DNA of 64,000 nucleotides from Gracilariopsis chorda (Eukaryota; Rhodophyta; Florideophyceae; Gracilariales; Gracilariaceae). Below are positions 32,654 through 41,673 of the stretch, in pieces; position 1 is the first letter of the stretch, and the number at the start of each line of letters is the position of its first letter. Below the pieces are notes generated by a model. It saw only the letters and a program-made list of their open reading frames with translations. It did not search any database and had not been told where the DNA came from. The position numbers and the translations under genes are program-made. The DNA lies in assembly GCA_003194525.1 (NCBI GenBank), contig NBIV01000025.1, positions 62,001-126,000 of the forward strand. The letters are read 5' to 3'.

Positions 32654-34245
32654 ATGCAGATGTCGGAGGGTCTCACCGACGGCCTGGCCGTCTTAGCTGC
32701 GTAAGTTGCAAAATGTTCTGCCACACTCTACCAAAAACAGCTCTCATGCTCACTCTCATCGTCTTATCCGTCTATCTAAAACCTCACTCCTATTCAAATT
32801 CAAAGTGCGGGTGCATTGGACAGCGCCAAAAACACTCCTCTCCCATCTCCGCTGCACGCTAACACCACCGATCGAGTACGTTACCCCTCCCTATTTCATC
32901 TTCCCTGCCTTGAATTAGCTGTACCGCTCACCGGCCCTGGTCTATCATTTTCCTTGTAAATCCCTCTCGTTAGCTCCATCATGGAATAACCCCGGACCCC
33001 ATACCTCGCATTCCAACTTCGCCCTCCCCGTCACCGCGCTTCTCCACACGCCATCTCCCTCCTCGAACGGAACAACAGTCCTTCCCATACACCCATCCCA
33101 TCACCAGTCAACCACCCTTGCAAATAGCCAGACAGATCAAATTTGGCAATCCAAACGACGAACCACAATCTCATCTATCCAACGCCGCCCACCTTTTGCA
33201 ACCCGAACAGCGCCTTGAAAAAGGATGCAACTGTAAAAACTCAAAGTGTCTGAAGCTTTACTGCGAGTGTTTTGCAAAGGGACGCACCTGTGGCCCCCAT
33301 TGCAATTGTCGAAACTGCCGAAACAACGGCCAGTTTCCCGAAGAGAAACAAGCCGCCGTCGAATCTATCTTAGAGCGCAACCCCAATGCATTCCAACCAA
33401 AGGTAAAGAGAAAGCCGGCCGGTGTGGGGGGTGTTCTTGGTCGAGAAAAGCATCAGAAAGGTTGTAATTGCAGGAAAAGCGGCTGTCTCAAACGCTATTG
33501 CGAGTGCTTTCAGGCCTCCGTCTTGTGTTCGGAACTGTGCAAATGCGTCAATTGCCGAAATTACGAAGGTTCGGAACACATCGCCTTCGGCAAGAAGTCA
33601 TCGTCACAGTCCACGAATGGAACTTTGGACAGACGCAATTCCCCGACGTTGCGACGAGCTGCCGATATAGCATACGGTCGCACTCAGCAGCCACATGTTC
33701 CTCTCGACAGAAAACGCCGCCCTCATGCAGTGCGACTGCAGGAACCGCCTGCAAAACGAGTTTTGTTTCAGAAGAGGCCAGCCCTCAAGTCTACACTGGG
33801 TGACCCAACTGCTCCTGGTGGATTCCATTATGAACCCTCTGAAATTGACGAGGACCGCCCGGAAAACATTATTGCTGCCGCTACAAAAGCGCTGAGCAGT
33901 GCCATTGTCACCGAGGCACAAGATGACACTCATATGCTGCTCAAGATATTTGCCGATGCAGCAGGGAATTCGAAAACGGGAGCCGTGTTTCCGAACCGCC
34001 GCGGGGCTCACGCAAAGGACCCTCGATTAAATGGTACATCGCGGAATGACGGGCGAGTAGAACCTGTATCGCTTATGTGTGACGAGGGAAATGTAGATGA
34101 TGAAGGAAGTGCGGAGGATGGTCGACCTGTTTGGTACATCGAAACAGAAGGGAAAGTACTTCAAACTTGTGCAACATCACTCTACGTCATTGCCGCCTCA
34201 CGGCGGACGGCCAGCGTCGAACCGTCTGGCCGTCGACGGAGATAA
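32654..34245 (+). CDS. Two-CXC-domain protein (tesmin/TSO1/LIN54 family), three exons
   Basis: Proposed exons are 32654-32700, 32806-32875 and 32974-34245, with introns of 105 and 98 nt (donors GTAAGT and GTACGT, acceptors AAAG and TTAG). Phases agree and the product is 462 aa. Two CXC domains lie at residues about 121-160 ([18 protein letters not shown]) and 200-238 ([18 protein letters not shown]). They are joined by the family linker RNPNAFQPK. In LIN54 and TSO1 this pair binds CHR-type promoter DNA and acts in cell-cycle gene control. The rest is low complexity. Exon 3 has no ATG until well inside the domain region, so upstream exons are required. Exon 2 adds a PLPSP stretch common in N-termini of this family. 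The domain call is firm; the first two exons are less certain. Confidence 0.87.
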
Positions 34246-34367
34246 CATGCGAATATAAGGGAATTTGGTTCACTGTGCATAGGATCACTTCATTCTTAAG
34301 AGCCTTGTAGAGTTACAGGATTACAGGATCTTAACGTATTTCGGTTGTCAGACACTGCTCACTAACC

Positions 34368-34853
34368 TTAGTCGGTTTTACCGCGTATCTCTAGTGTTTC
34401 TCCTGTCTCCGAGATTGGCTTATTTCCGTTGTAGGACTTGATGCGTTGCCGAAGTTGGACTTCTATGGCAGCTAGTCGCACCAATCGTGTTATGGCCACG
34501 AGTGTGATTATGGAAAAACTAGCTAGATAGAAGTTTCGTTCTGCTCGCACCTTCTTCCATCGGTAGTCAGTGGCTGGGGTGATGTAAACGGGGTCCTGAG
34601 TGAGATGCCCTTCATTCTGTTCGCGGGTGCGCTCGGCGACGATTCGAAGAGCGTTGAGGCTTTCTGCCAGTGCCATGAACAATGCAAATGTGATGTACTT
34701 GATTATCGAGTTCAGCCTTTCCCGTGCCTTAACTCGGAAGATCCAGCGGGAAATATTTTTGCGGACGCCCCAAGGTAATGGGGCGCACAGCGCCAATAGA
34801 ACTATGACTTCAATGAGTAGAACGACGGACACAGATCTCCACATCAATGACAT
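34368..34853 (-). CDS. BAP31-like endoplasmic reticulum membrane protein
   Basis: 161 aa from the ATG at 34853; the frame is open further up but lacks another ATG. There are three hydrophobic segments: residues about 7-26 (SVSVVLLIEVIVLLALCAPL, followed by PWGVRK), 48-70 (IIKYITFALFMALAESLNAL) and 105-128 (FYLASFSIITLVAITRLVRL). The arrangement and the W-R-S and P-W-x-x-R motifs match the transmembrane part of BAP29/BAP31 and yeast Yet proteins, which help export and quality control of membrane proteins at the ER. The long C-terminal coiled coil of animal BAP31 is missing; only about 30 residues follow the last segment. It is convergent with the CXC gene (122 bp between stops). Confidence 0.78.
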   Translation of the reverse strand: MSLMWRSVSVVLLIEVIVLLALCAPLPWGVRKNISRWIFRVKARERLNSIIKYITFALFMALAESLNALRIVAERTREQNEGHLTQDPVYITPATDYRWKKVRAERNFYLASFSIITLVAITRLVRLAAIEVQLRQRIKSYNGNKPISETGETLEIRGKTD

Positions 34854-36516
34854 GGTGATACTGCCAGGAGGTTTGCACGGTTCGCTCGGCCCCGACGTCC
34901 GTATACACTCGATCAACTCGAGTTACTGCTTCTCACGCGGATGTGGTGCCTGTGGAAGCCAGCACGTCGCAGAGAGCAGAAGCAAAATTTACCGCGCTTC
35001 TGAAGGGCGAGGGGATGGTAATCAGGAGTCAGCCAATGATGATATGTGTTGGACAGACTCGGCAGGGGAAGAGATGTTACGGCATAGACAGACGAGCCTT
35101 ATGGCACTTCCCATGCAACACCCCCACTACACCCCCATTGAAGCCTTAACACGTGGTTTGTAAGCCAAAGATTGAAAAAACGTTCAATCGAGACTACTCC
35201 GCTACCTGAACAGCGACAAGCCTTTTTCCGCTCTCGTGCCCTGGCTTCCCCGTCGCATCGGTTCTGTACGATTCGTATCTGGGCATTTTCGTCCTGTTCT
35301 TGTTTGCACTTTGCACTTACATGATGTTGCCAGTTCAAGAAGTTTGGTGATCATGAGTATTATCATTCACGTGAACGGGCAAACAAGATATTCTAAGTTA
35401 GCACTTCTAACTCCGAACTATATTTAACGACATGTAGGCCTCCAGTGCCCCACCCCAATTCCAAGAATACGCATCAACTTCAAAAGCAAACCTCTATTGA
35501 CGGCTTGGCCCCCTAGTAGACCCAATCGCATGCCCATTTGGTTCCCTCGTCCGGCGTAAACTTACCTTCTCTAGGCTTTGCAGAAGGTTCGTGGCGGACG
35601 GATGTATTGTATTGTAGAGTACTGGCTCGAAGTGTCGCATTGCGGCATTGTGCATTACGGGAGATCACCTAATTAAAGACAGTTCACCTGCGATAGAACC
35701 CGGCAAGGATATCATTAGCCAATCTTCTTGGTCGGTTGATACATATCCAAGATGTTATGAATGCTTAGTATCTTTCACCACCTTGTCTAACTACAACGGT
35801 ACAGGCTCAACTTAGGTATCCGACGGTTCCCAGCAACATATATGCAACATTCATAGCTCGATTTCCAAACTCTTGAGAGCCAATGAAACACTCAACGACG
35901 GTATCGCACCTACAAAGAGCGCAATAAATTGCTCAAATGACTTCAACGGCCTATAACAATAACAACAAAGCCACCGTCTTCTATTGACAACTGAGCCACT
36001 ATACCTTAATCCATATTCAAGAACCGACTATTTCCTTCAATTGTGGGGAGCAGTATTCAGTAAAGAAATTACGTTTAGGGTATTACCTTGGTAAGTGATA
36101 AGTAGCAACTCACGCAAGGGCAGAACACGTAACTTCATATTGTCTTTGTCCAACAAAAAAGCTTCTTTCTTTCGCTCTTCTCTACAATTGCTCTCGTTAT
36201 CTTCATTTAGCAACTGTAGAAAAGGCTGTGCGGGCCATAGACAACGCCTGCAGAGATATCCAAGGCTCTGGATGTTGGTCCATTCCATGTAGGGCCCGAT
36301 GTTCTTGCGAATTGCATCAGGTCTGATGCGCAATGATATCTCCTATTCCTCTACTTACCATCTGCATATGTTAATCCGTTACGCTTCCCAGCTTCATCTA
36401 ACGTCTCGACTCATATCGATGCTCTATCAAGAACGAAGACATCTAGCTAGCTTGTCTCTTGGCATTTCTGCCTTTGTGCGTCTCCATGATTGTCAGAAAT
36501 CGAACATGAATGCAAC
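34854..36516. other. Intergenic region, 1.66 kb
   Basis: No gene accepted. Minus-strand open sequence at about 36095-36333 (RLQ-rich, ending at a GTAATA string) and a GTAAGT at about 35565 on the minus strand could be cryptic exons, but they could not be joined to anything recognisable. Confidence 0.4.
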
Positions 36517-38004
36517 ATGTCAGCTGAACCCATGGGATCTCAGGAAGCTGGGGCTCCTGCCTCATCATCAGGGACTCTTCTAGAAACTGCGCAGGGAATG
36601 TTGGTTATCAATGGAAGAGAATACAGCGTTGCTTATATCAAGTCCATATTGGGCAAAGTGGAAGCAAGCCTTGGGAAACTCACGCTGCAGTTCTCTAAAA
36701 TGTATGAGCAAATGATGCTAAGCGACGAACCAAACGAAGAAGCTGATGGGGTCCGATTGAAGCATTTTGCTACGAATGCATTCGTCAACGGGGTCTTAGT
36801 TGAGCGCCCTGTCGACAAGGAGTTCTTAGACCTAATAGGCGGTCTTATAGCAAGGGTTCAGCTGGAAACGTTAATGTATAGGTTCAAGTATGGGCATGAT
36901 TACGAGCGCATTGAGGACATTCGGATTATGATGTCAGCAATACTTTACTTCAAGAGATTAGAAACAATATACGCGACGATACCTCACAATGAGAGTCGGA
37001 TATGGCCGCAGGTACCGCAGGACCTCTATGAAGAAGTTTGCCGGATTGCGGCAAATAGATACCGAGATCACAGCGACAGAAGAGCATCAGCATTATTGTT
37101 CTCTCAGTTACTAGATCATCGAACCATAACGATGAACAACCCTGTGGTTGGCAACATTGACTTGTATGCCTATGTGACAAACGGAAACACCGCGAAGATG
37201 ATTTGGGAGTGCCTATCAGGCATTCGGATTGAGCACATGAAGGCAAAAGAGGGTGAGACATATCATCTCTCGTCGGAAGAGCTTACTGTACCTGATGCAT
37301 TAGACATTCTCACTGAAGACACTGTTAGAGCGATTCGGACCAAGGAAGGACTAACATATCATAATGCAAAGTTTGCCAATATCGAGGAATGGAAGTTTTC
37401 AGATCCTAATTCAAGATACATAGAGGTTCGAACCAAATCCCTCTATGTGTTCCTCAGCTATCTCTACCTCGCCACAGCTGCGTCAATATCAGTAATTGCG
37501 GCAGTTCTAAATTGGGGTCGACGGAACTCCAAACTCCATCGCATGTTCGACACGGTTGCGTTATTACTAATATTCACTGTTGCCGCCTGGATCCCGCTAA
37601 AGCTTTTAGGTGGCATGAGTAACATTTATCGTACTTTGCTTTGTGGGAGAACTCGTTTGCAGGGATTAGAAACCTTGGCCGGGCGTCATGCAACCAGCGT
37701 TAAAGACCTGTTGTTGGCATTAGCGAGATCAAAAAGCGTTAGATTCCTGAAACATACAAACTCATGTTTTGTGGCTGGGCCGAAAACAGGAACGGTTGAC
37801 CTGCCGCTTTTAGTAAGGGAATGTGATCTAGAAGATGTTGTCATTATTGGGGAAGATTTCGCATATGATGTCCGAGGAACATGGAGGTACGTAGACGGAA
37901 AGAAAGGGGTAGTCCATTTTGGTGATGAGATCCCTAAGGATACCCCGGCCGTCGCATCCCGCATTCCGGGAAGAAGACTTGTTGGTGGACGAGAAAATCC
38001 ATAA
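36517..38004 (+). CDS. Unknown protein with two transmembrane segments
   Basis: 495 aa from the ATG at 36517 (the frame is open upstream to a TTG only). The first 300 residues are soluble, mixed helical and acidic. They are followed by two hydrophobic segments at residues about 307-333 (YVFLSYLYLATAASISVIAA) and 345-365 (VALLLIFTVAAWIPLKLLGG). A basic segment follows, then a C-terminal domain of about 110 residues with hydrophobic strands (DLEDVVIIGEDFAYDV, GTWRYVDGKKGVVHFGDEIP). No signal peptide. I do not recognise the family; a lineage-specific membrane protein is likely. Codon use and the long frame argue that it is real. Confidence 0.75.
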   Translation: MSAEPMGSQEAGAPASSSGTLLETAQGMLVINGREYSVAYIKSILGKVEASLGKLTLQFSKMYEQMMLSDEPNEEADGVRLKHFATNAFVNGVLVERPVDKEFLDLIGGLIARVQLETLMYRFKYGHDYERIEDIRIMMSAILYFKRLETIYATIPHNESRIWPQVPQDLYEEVCRIAANRYRDHSDRRASALLFSQLLDHRTITMNNPVVGNIDLYAYVTNGNTAKMIWECLSGIRIEHMKAKEGETYHLSSEELTVPDALDILTEDTVRAIRTKEGLTYHNAKFANIEEWKFSDPNSRYIEVRTKSLYVFLSYLYLATAASISVIAAVLNWGRRNSKLHRMFDTVALLLIFTVAAWIPLKLLGGMSNIYRTLLCGRTRLQGLETLAGRHATSVKDLLLALARSKSVRFLKHTNSCFVAGPKTGTVDLPLLVRECDLEDVVIIGEDFAYDVRGTWRYVDGKKGVVHFGDEIPKDTPAVASRIPGRRLVGGRENP

Positions 38005-38207
38005 TATCTATTGTTGATAAACGTTTCTTTTCATAAGTGGACACTTCCGTGATAACCCCAGGCCTCTGTTAATCGCCTTCACTGGCGCAGTCAGCAATCA
38101 TGCTTCGTATGTGAAATATCCCAATACAGGAAACGTGAACATCCCATCCACGGATCTGCCAGGGTTGGCATTCGCATTATCACTGGGTTTTATCGTGTAC
38201 GCTCCGA

Positions 38208-38756
38208 CTAGGATAATTCGCTGCATTTCCATAATCCATCAGAAACATAGTGGAGATTCTCAACGGCGATGCCCTTATCATTGATTCTCATTTCAGCAGA
38301 AGACATGCGCGCAATCCCAACAGCAATAGCATGTTCTTTGCTTTCGGCATATATTGCCACTGGGGTACCTGCTTCGACCTCACTCTCGATTACAGCGCGT
38401 TCAGAGCGCAGACCAGGAACCATGATGTCGGCACCATTGATAACATGCTTGATTGCACCACGATCGACGCGAAGTGATGGCAATAGAAAGGGATATTTGT
38501 GAAGGGTACGCAAAGTCGGAAAGTACTCACCGTTTCTGGTTTGAAAGAACAGAGGGGTACCACCGGAGCTTGCTAGTATGAAGAGATGTCCAGCACACTT
38601 TACCATTATGGTTTTCTCTTTCTTTGGAAAGAAGTCCTCAGCGTATGCCTCGATGCCTGGCATTTGCGCAATGATCTTACTGCGGGCTGCACGTTGCTGA
38701 GAAGATTTCATTGCAGACTGGCCAGAAACGCTCTCACTAGAAAACCGTTTGAACAT
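38208..38756 (-). CDS. MCTS1: MCTS1/MCT-1, PUA-domain translation re-initiation and recycling factor
   Basis: 182 aa, the family's usual length, from the ATG at 38756. The frame is open upstream, but that part shows no similarity. The N-terminal domain (residues 1-90) contains MFKRFS, KSSQQRAARSKI and CAGHLFILASSGGTPLFFQT. The motif PTLRTLHKYPFLLPSLRVDR is nearly invariant in the family. The PUA domain (about 92-172) has GADIMVPGL and ends with KGIAVENLHYVSDGLW. In animals and yeast the protein pairs with DENR on the 40S ribosomal subunit to recycle tRNA and help re-initiation. It is tail-to-tail with the gene at 36517-38004 (203 bp). Confidence 0.95.
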   Translation of the reverse strand: MFKRFSSESVSGQSAMKSSQQRAARSKIIAQMPGIEAYAEDFFPKKEKTIMVKCAGHLFILASSGGTPLFFQTRNGEYFPTLRTLHKYPFLLPSLRVDRGAIKHVINGADIMVPGLRSERAVIESEVEAGTPVAIYAESKEHAIAVGIARMSSAEMRINDKGIAVENLHYVSDGLWKCSELS

Positions 38757-39424
38757 GATGTACGTATTGACTTGTAGATAGACTGAAACAGTTCTAAAGA
38801 CACGGCTGAGGAAACTCTTAAAGCGCTGGAGACTGCAACCCGCTCGTGAGTCACGGTCGTGATCCCAGCCGGCCAGCGGTGACGATGACCGTAGTAGAGA
38901 CCGACAGATGAAGCTGTGACACGGGTACACGTCTTTGGAGAGTGTAGGTAACGTCGTGACGTCTCGTGATGATGCGCAATTCTTGAAGACCAGAGCAAGA
39001 CGTACCCTGGTGGTTTGAACTTCAATACCCTTTGAGTAGCCTATATTAATATGACACTCACAATATATGATCACAGGAAAGTTTAGGCTCGGTGAAGGAA
39101 TATTTTGTTCTCTGATGGCTTCAAAGTTTGAAGTTGAAAGGCAACAGGAACAAAGCAATCCAACGGATAAAACTCTAAATCAATAAAACACATCACAAGA
39201 ATCATGGGCCAAGACTGGTCGCGTGCGTTTTACCCTCACTCACCAGACTTCACTCAGCTCAGACTCCGACAGAGCAGTCCTTCCACAAATCAGTATATTC
39301 GACTCTGCTTTAATAGAGCTGTTCAGGCGTAGAGAAGGCCATTCGCACTGATTGCGTCGCCCTTCACTTCTTCTTTACGGTGGGCCCTTAATGTCTACTA
39401 CGCTATGAGGGTAGAAGCAACGGG
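38757..39424. other. Upstream region of MCTS1
   Basis: The minus frame of MCTS1 stays open to 39158 but has no domain content. No other gene is seen. Confidence 0.4.
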
Positions 39425-39682
39425 TTAGAGATACTTTTCTCTTCGCAGGAAACCAAGATTCTTCTGCTGCCATTGTCTAGTATCCATGAAGGATTTTACC
39501 CTTTTCTCACGCAAACTGGTGACCACTCCTTCCCTGTTTGAGTTGTCAACCATCGCAGCACATAGTGGTCTATATCTTTCTTTAACCCGCTCGGGCAGCC
39601 ACATAAATTGAGTTTCTTCTCTAGGTACTTTGCCACTGGATGTAGCAATAAAACGTCTGTTCTTCTTGCTTCTACGTTTGTT
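39425..39682 (-). CDS. Possible terminal exon of a small basic protein
   Basis: About 85 codons ending TAA at 39425-39427, very rich in Arg and Lys (NKRRSKKNRRFIATSSGKVP, then a Trp/Arg-rich middle and RQWQQKNLGFLRREKYL). A CAG precedes 39682 and an ATG with a GTGAGT donor lies upstream (39761 to about 39743), but the simplest join breaks frame; a GAG acceptor at 39691 would keep it. The composition resembles mitochondrial ribosomal proteins, with no specific match. Uncertain. Confidence 0.35.
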   Translation of the reverse strand, partial: NKRRSKKNRRFIATSSGKVPREETQFMWLPERVKERYRPLCAAMVDNSNREGVVTSLREKRVKSFMDTRQWQQKNLGFLRREKYL

Positions 39683-39761
39683 CTGACAAACTCGGGCCAA
39701 TCCGTTAAAGGACCTGAAACTTTAGCCGTCCTCGCAACTCACTTGCAATTTTTTGGCTCAT

Positions 39762-39940
39762 TGCAGTGCTGTCGTGCCTCCGCCGGCAGGCTCAAAAACA
39801 CTCAACCTTCTTTACAAGATGAATTTGGTAAGTAACCACGTGTTTGGAACATCTCCATCATCACGGACCAAGGCCTGTTTCATGTTTACTGTGTATCACA
39901 CTCGTCGAACGCTATCATTCCACAGAATTGTCCACAATCA

Positions 39941-39972
<32 letters not shown>

Positions 39973-40364
39973 TATGGGCGCACATTGTCTAATTGCGACG
40001 CTGTGGTAGAGCTTATCATAATTCCTTCTCAATCTCTCAACAACTAAGGTTAACCGCTAGCTACTCCTCGTGAATGACAAGTTCTCTCTACCCCGTTACA
40101 CCAGTCTTTAACTCCCGACTCAAAATATTGTTGATGGCTGTTGCTTGCTCCCACCCTGCTGCAGCCGTGTTACGCTCACTAACTAGTATTCCAAGACGTA
40201 GTAGAATGGTACAAAACTTCTGCGGGGAGACCCGAATGTATAATCCACAATCATACGAGCATAAGATAAGCAGTGGCATCTGCAAAAAAAAGTTCTTCAA
40301 AGTTCACAACGGGTTTCAGACATGAACGTACAAAGGTACTGTTGACATCATCACTGCTGTAAAC
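39762..40364. other. Intergenic region
   Basis: No accepted gene. A TTC run lies at about 39944-39971. An ATG followed three codons later by GTAAGT on the + strand (39822-39836) could be a first exon but could not be extended. Confidence 0.3.
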
Positions 40365-40538
40365 TTAGGCGAAACAGATCGATGCAATGGCGCCAATTTT
40401 CAGCAGCACACGAATCAAACTCATATATAAACAAAAGGTAAGCACAGAGATTGCGGTACTGCGATATGCATCTCGCTCGCTTGAAGAAAGGATGGTAAAC
40501 ATGAGCTCTTGCACGATCAGCATGAGGAGGGTGGGCAT
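40365..40538 (-). CDS. Small hydrophobic ORF
   Basis: 57 codons from the ATG at 40538 to TAA. Two hydrophobic stretches (PTLLMLIVQELMFTIL and TFCLYMSLIRVLLKIGAIA) surround a polar loop (SSSERDAYRST). A CAG directly before the ATG could be a splice acceptor, so this may be a terminal exon. No family recognised. Small size makes chance occurrence possible. Confidence 0.25.
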   Translation of the reverse strand: MPTLLMLIVQELMFTILSSSERDAYRSTAISVLTFCLYMSLIRVLLKIGAIASICFA

Positions 40539-40698
40539 CTGGATCAATCTTACTCCCAATTATCAACCAGCTGCACCGCTATGTGGTCTCAGGGAGTCCA
40601 TGCACGTCTCGTGCTCGGCGTGACAGCAACAGCTGGGCTGAAGTTTGAAAAGTCATCCAGCATAGAGTTTCAGACAAACAGCAACTGAAAAATGCGTT

Positions 40699-41673
40699 CT
40701 AATGAAGGTTGCGATTAGGGGTGTACGCAAAATCGAAAGCCTCCAACATACGGGCTCGACCCTTAGGCTCATCTATGGGAACCAGCTGTTCAGTGTTACG
40801 AGTCAGTCTGAGCGACCTTCTGACGGGCGTAACGATGGTATCTGCACCAAGCTGAGCGCGCTGTTTTCGAGAGGCGCGCACGGGGGTAAGAAAGACGTTT
40901 GTGCCCGCCTTTGATGTCTTAGCAGTAGGTAGAGGCATCTGGACGGGATGGGAAGACTGCGAGGATGATGAATTGAGCGGTTCGAGATCCAGGGCTGCTG
41001 CTAAAGAGCCAAGCTCTCGTTGTGAGATCATCATGCTCTGGCGACGTGAGCTTAAGTGCAGACGGCGAGGTGTGACAGATGTACTGCTCTCAGGAATAGA
41101 CAGCTGTTCGGACCTTCGCGGGACAGCGGTGTGAGCTGCACTGGGTGGATTGTGAACGGGCCGCAACTCATAAGCGTCAGGTACAGTACATTGTCTCGAG
41201 CTTGTTGGTGTGATATTTGGGTGATGGTTCTCATCGCAAATTAAGGAATGTGGAGGCTGTTCTTCATCGCTGTCGTAAAGGTTGAGCAGAGATATGTCAA
41301 TACCAAAGGCACGCAGCCAGTCGTCGTTTTCTCGCTTGGATGGAGTTGATGAGATTATGTCGATCGGTTGGATGGAATCGACATCCGCCGAACCTTCCGA
41401 ACTGCAATCGGCGTCGAAGTCAAACCCGCGGAAGGTGTTGACGGCGAGCGATGCAGATAGGGTAGGGGTGCGTGGTCGATGAGGTGTGTGGGTATCCTGA
41501 GAAACAGCACCTATTACCCGACGCGGGGCAGTGTGGGAACGCGGGGTAGTGGTGGCACTGCGGGAGGGAGGGACAATACGCCTGGGCGTGCGTAGCGGGG
41601 TGACTACCACGGCAGGTAAGGCGACGCGACGCGGAGCGGCGGACGGCGTTTGGGTGGATGGCAAGGTGCTCAT
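40699..41673 (-). CDS. Unknown protein rich in TP/SP and TPRR motifs
   Basis: 324 aa from the ATG at 41673. Almost wholly low complexity, Ser/Thr/Pro/Arg-rich. There are at least ten TP or SP dipeptides, several followed by basic residues (TPRRV, TPLRTPRRI, STPSKR, VTPRRL, TPVRASRKQ, VTPVRRSLR), the consensus of cyclin-dependent kinase sites. A short acidic segment lies near residue 130 (LYDSDEE). The C-terminus is the most structured part (RARMLEAFDFAYTPNRN). Likely a disordered nuclear or mitotic phosphoprotein; this is inference from composition only. Confidence 0.65.
   Translation of the reverse strand: MSTLPSTQTPSAAPRRVALPAVVVTPLRTPRRIVPPSRSATTTPRSHTAPRRVIGAVSQDTHTPHRPRTPTLSASLAVNTFRGFDFDADCSSEGSADVDSIQPIDIISSTPSKRENDDWLRAFGIDISLLNLYDSDEEQPPHSLICDENHHPNITPTSSRQCTVPDAYELRPVHNPPSAAHTAVPRRSEQLSIPESSTSVTPRRLHLSSRRQSMMISQRELGSLAAALDLEPLNSSSSQSSHPVQMPLPTAKTSKAGTNVFLTPVRASRKQRAQLGADTIVTPVRRSLRLTRNTEQLVPIDEPKGRARMLEAFDFAYTPNRNLH

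Noticed and set aside
31793-32704. 303-codon plus-strand frame ending in the CXC first exon
   Set aside because: Only its last 16 codons look like gene sequence. The rest overlaps the VMA7 first exon and promoter and is low complexity.
34600-35163. Plus-strand 187-codon frame overlapping the BAP31-like gene
   Set aside because: Antisense shadow of a protein with recognisable membrane segments.
36037-36333. Minus-strand frame with an exon-like end (GTAATA)
   Set aside because: No ATG-supported product, no partner exon and no family match.
38757-39158. N-terminal extension of the MCTS1 frame
   Set aside because: The family starts with MFKRF-like sequence at the ATG at 38756, and the extension shows no similarity.
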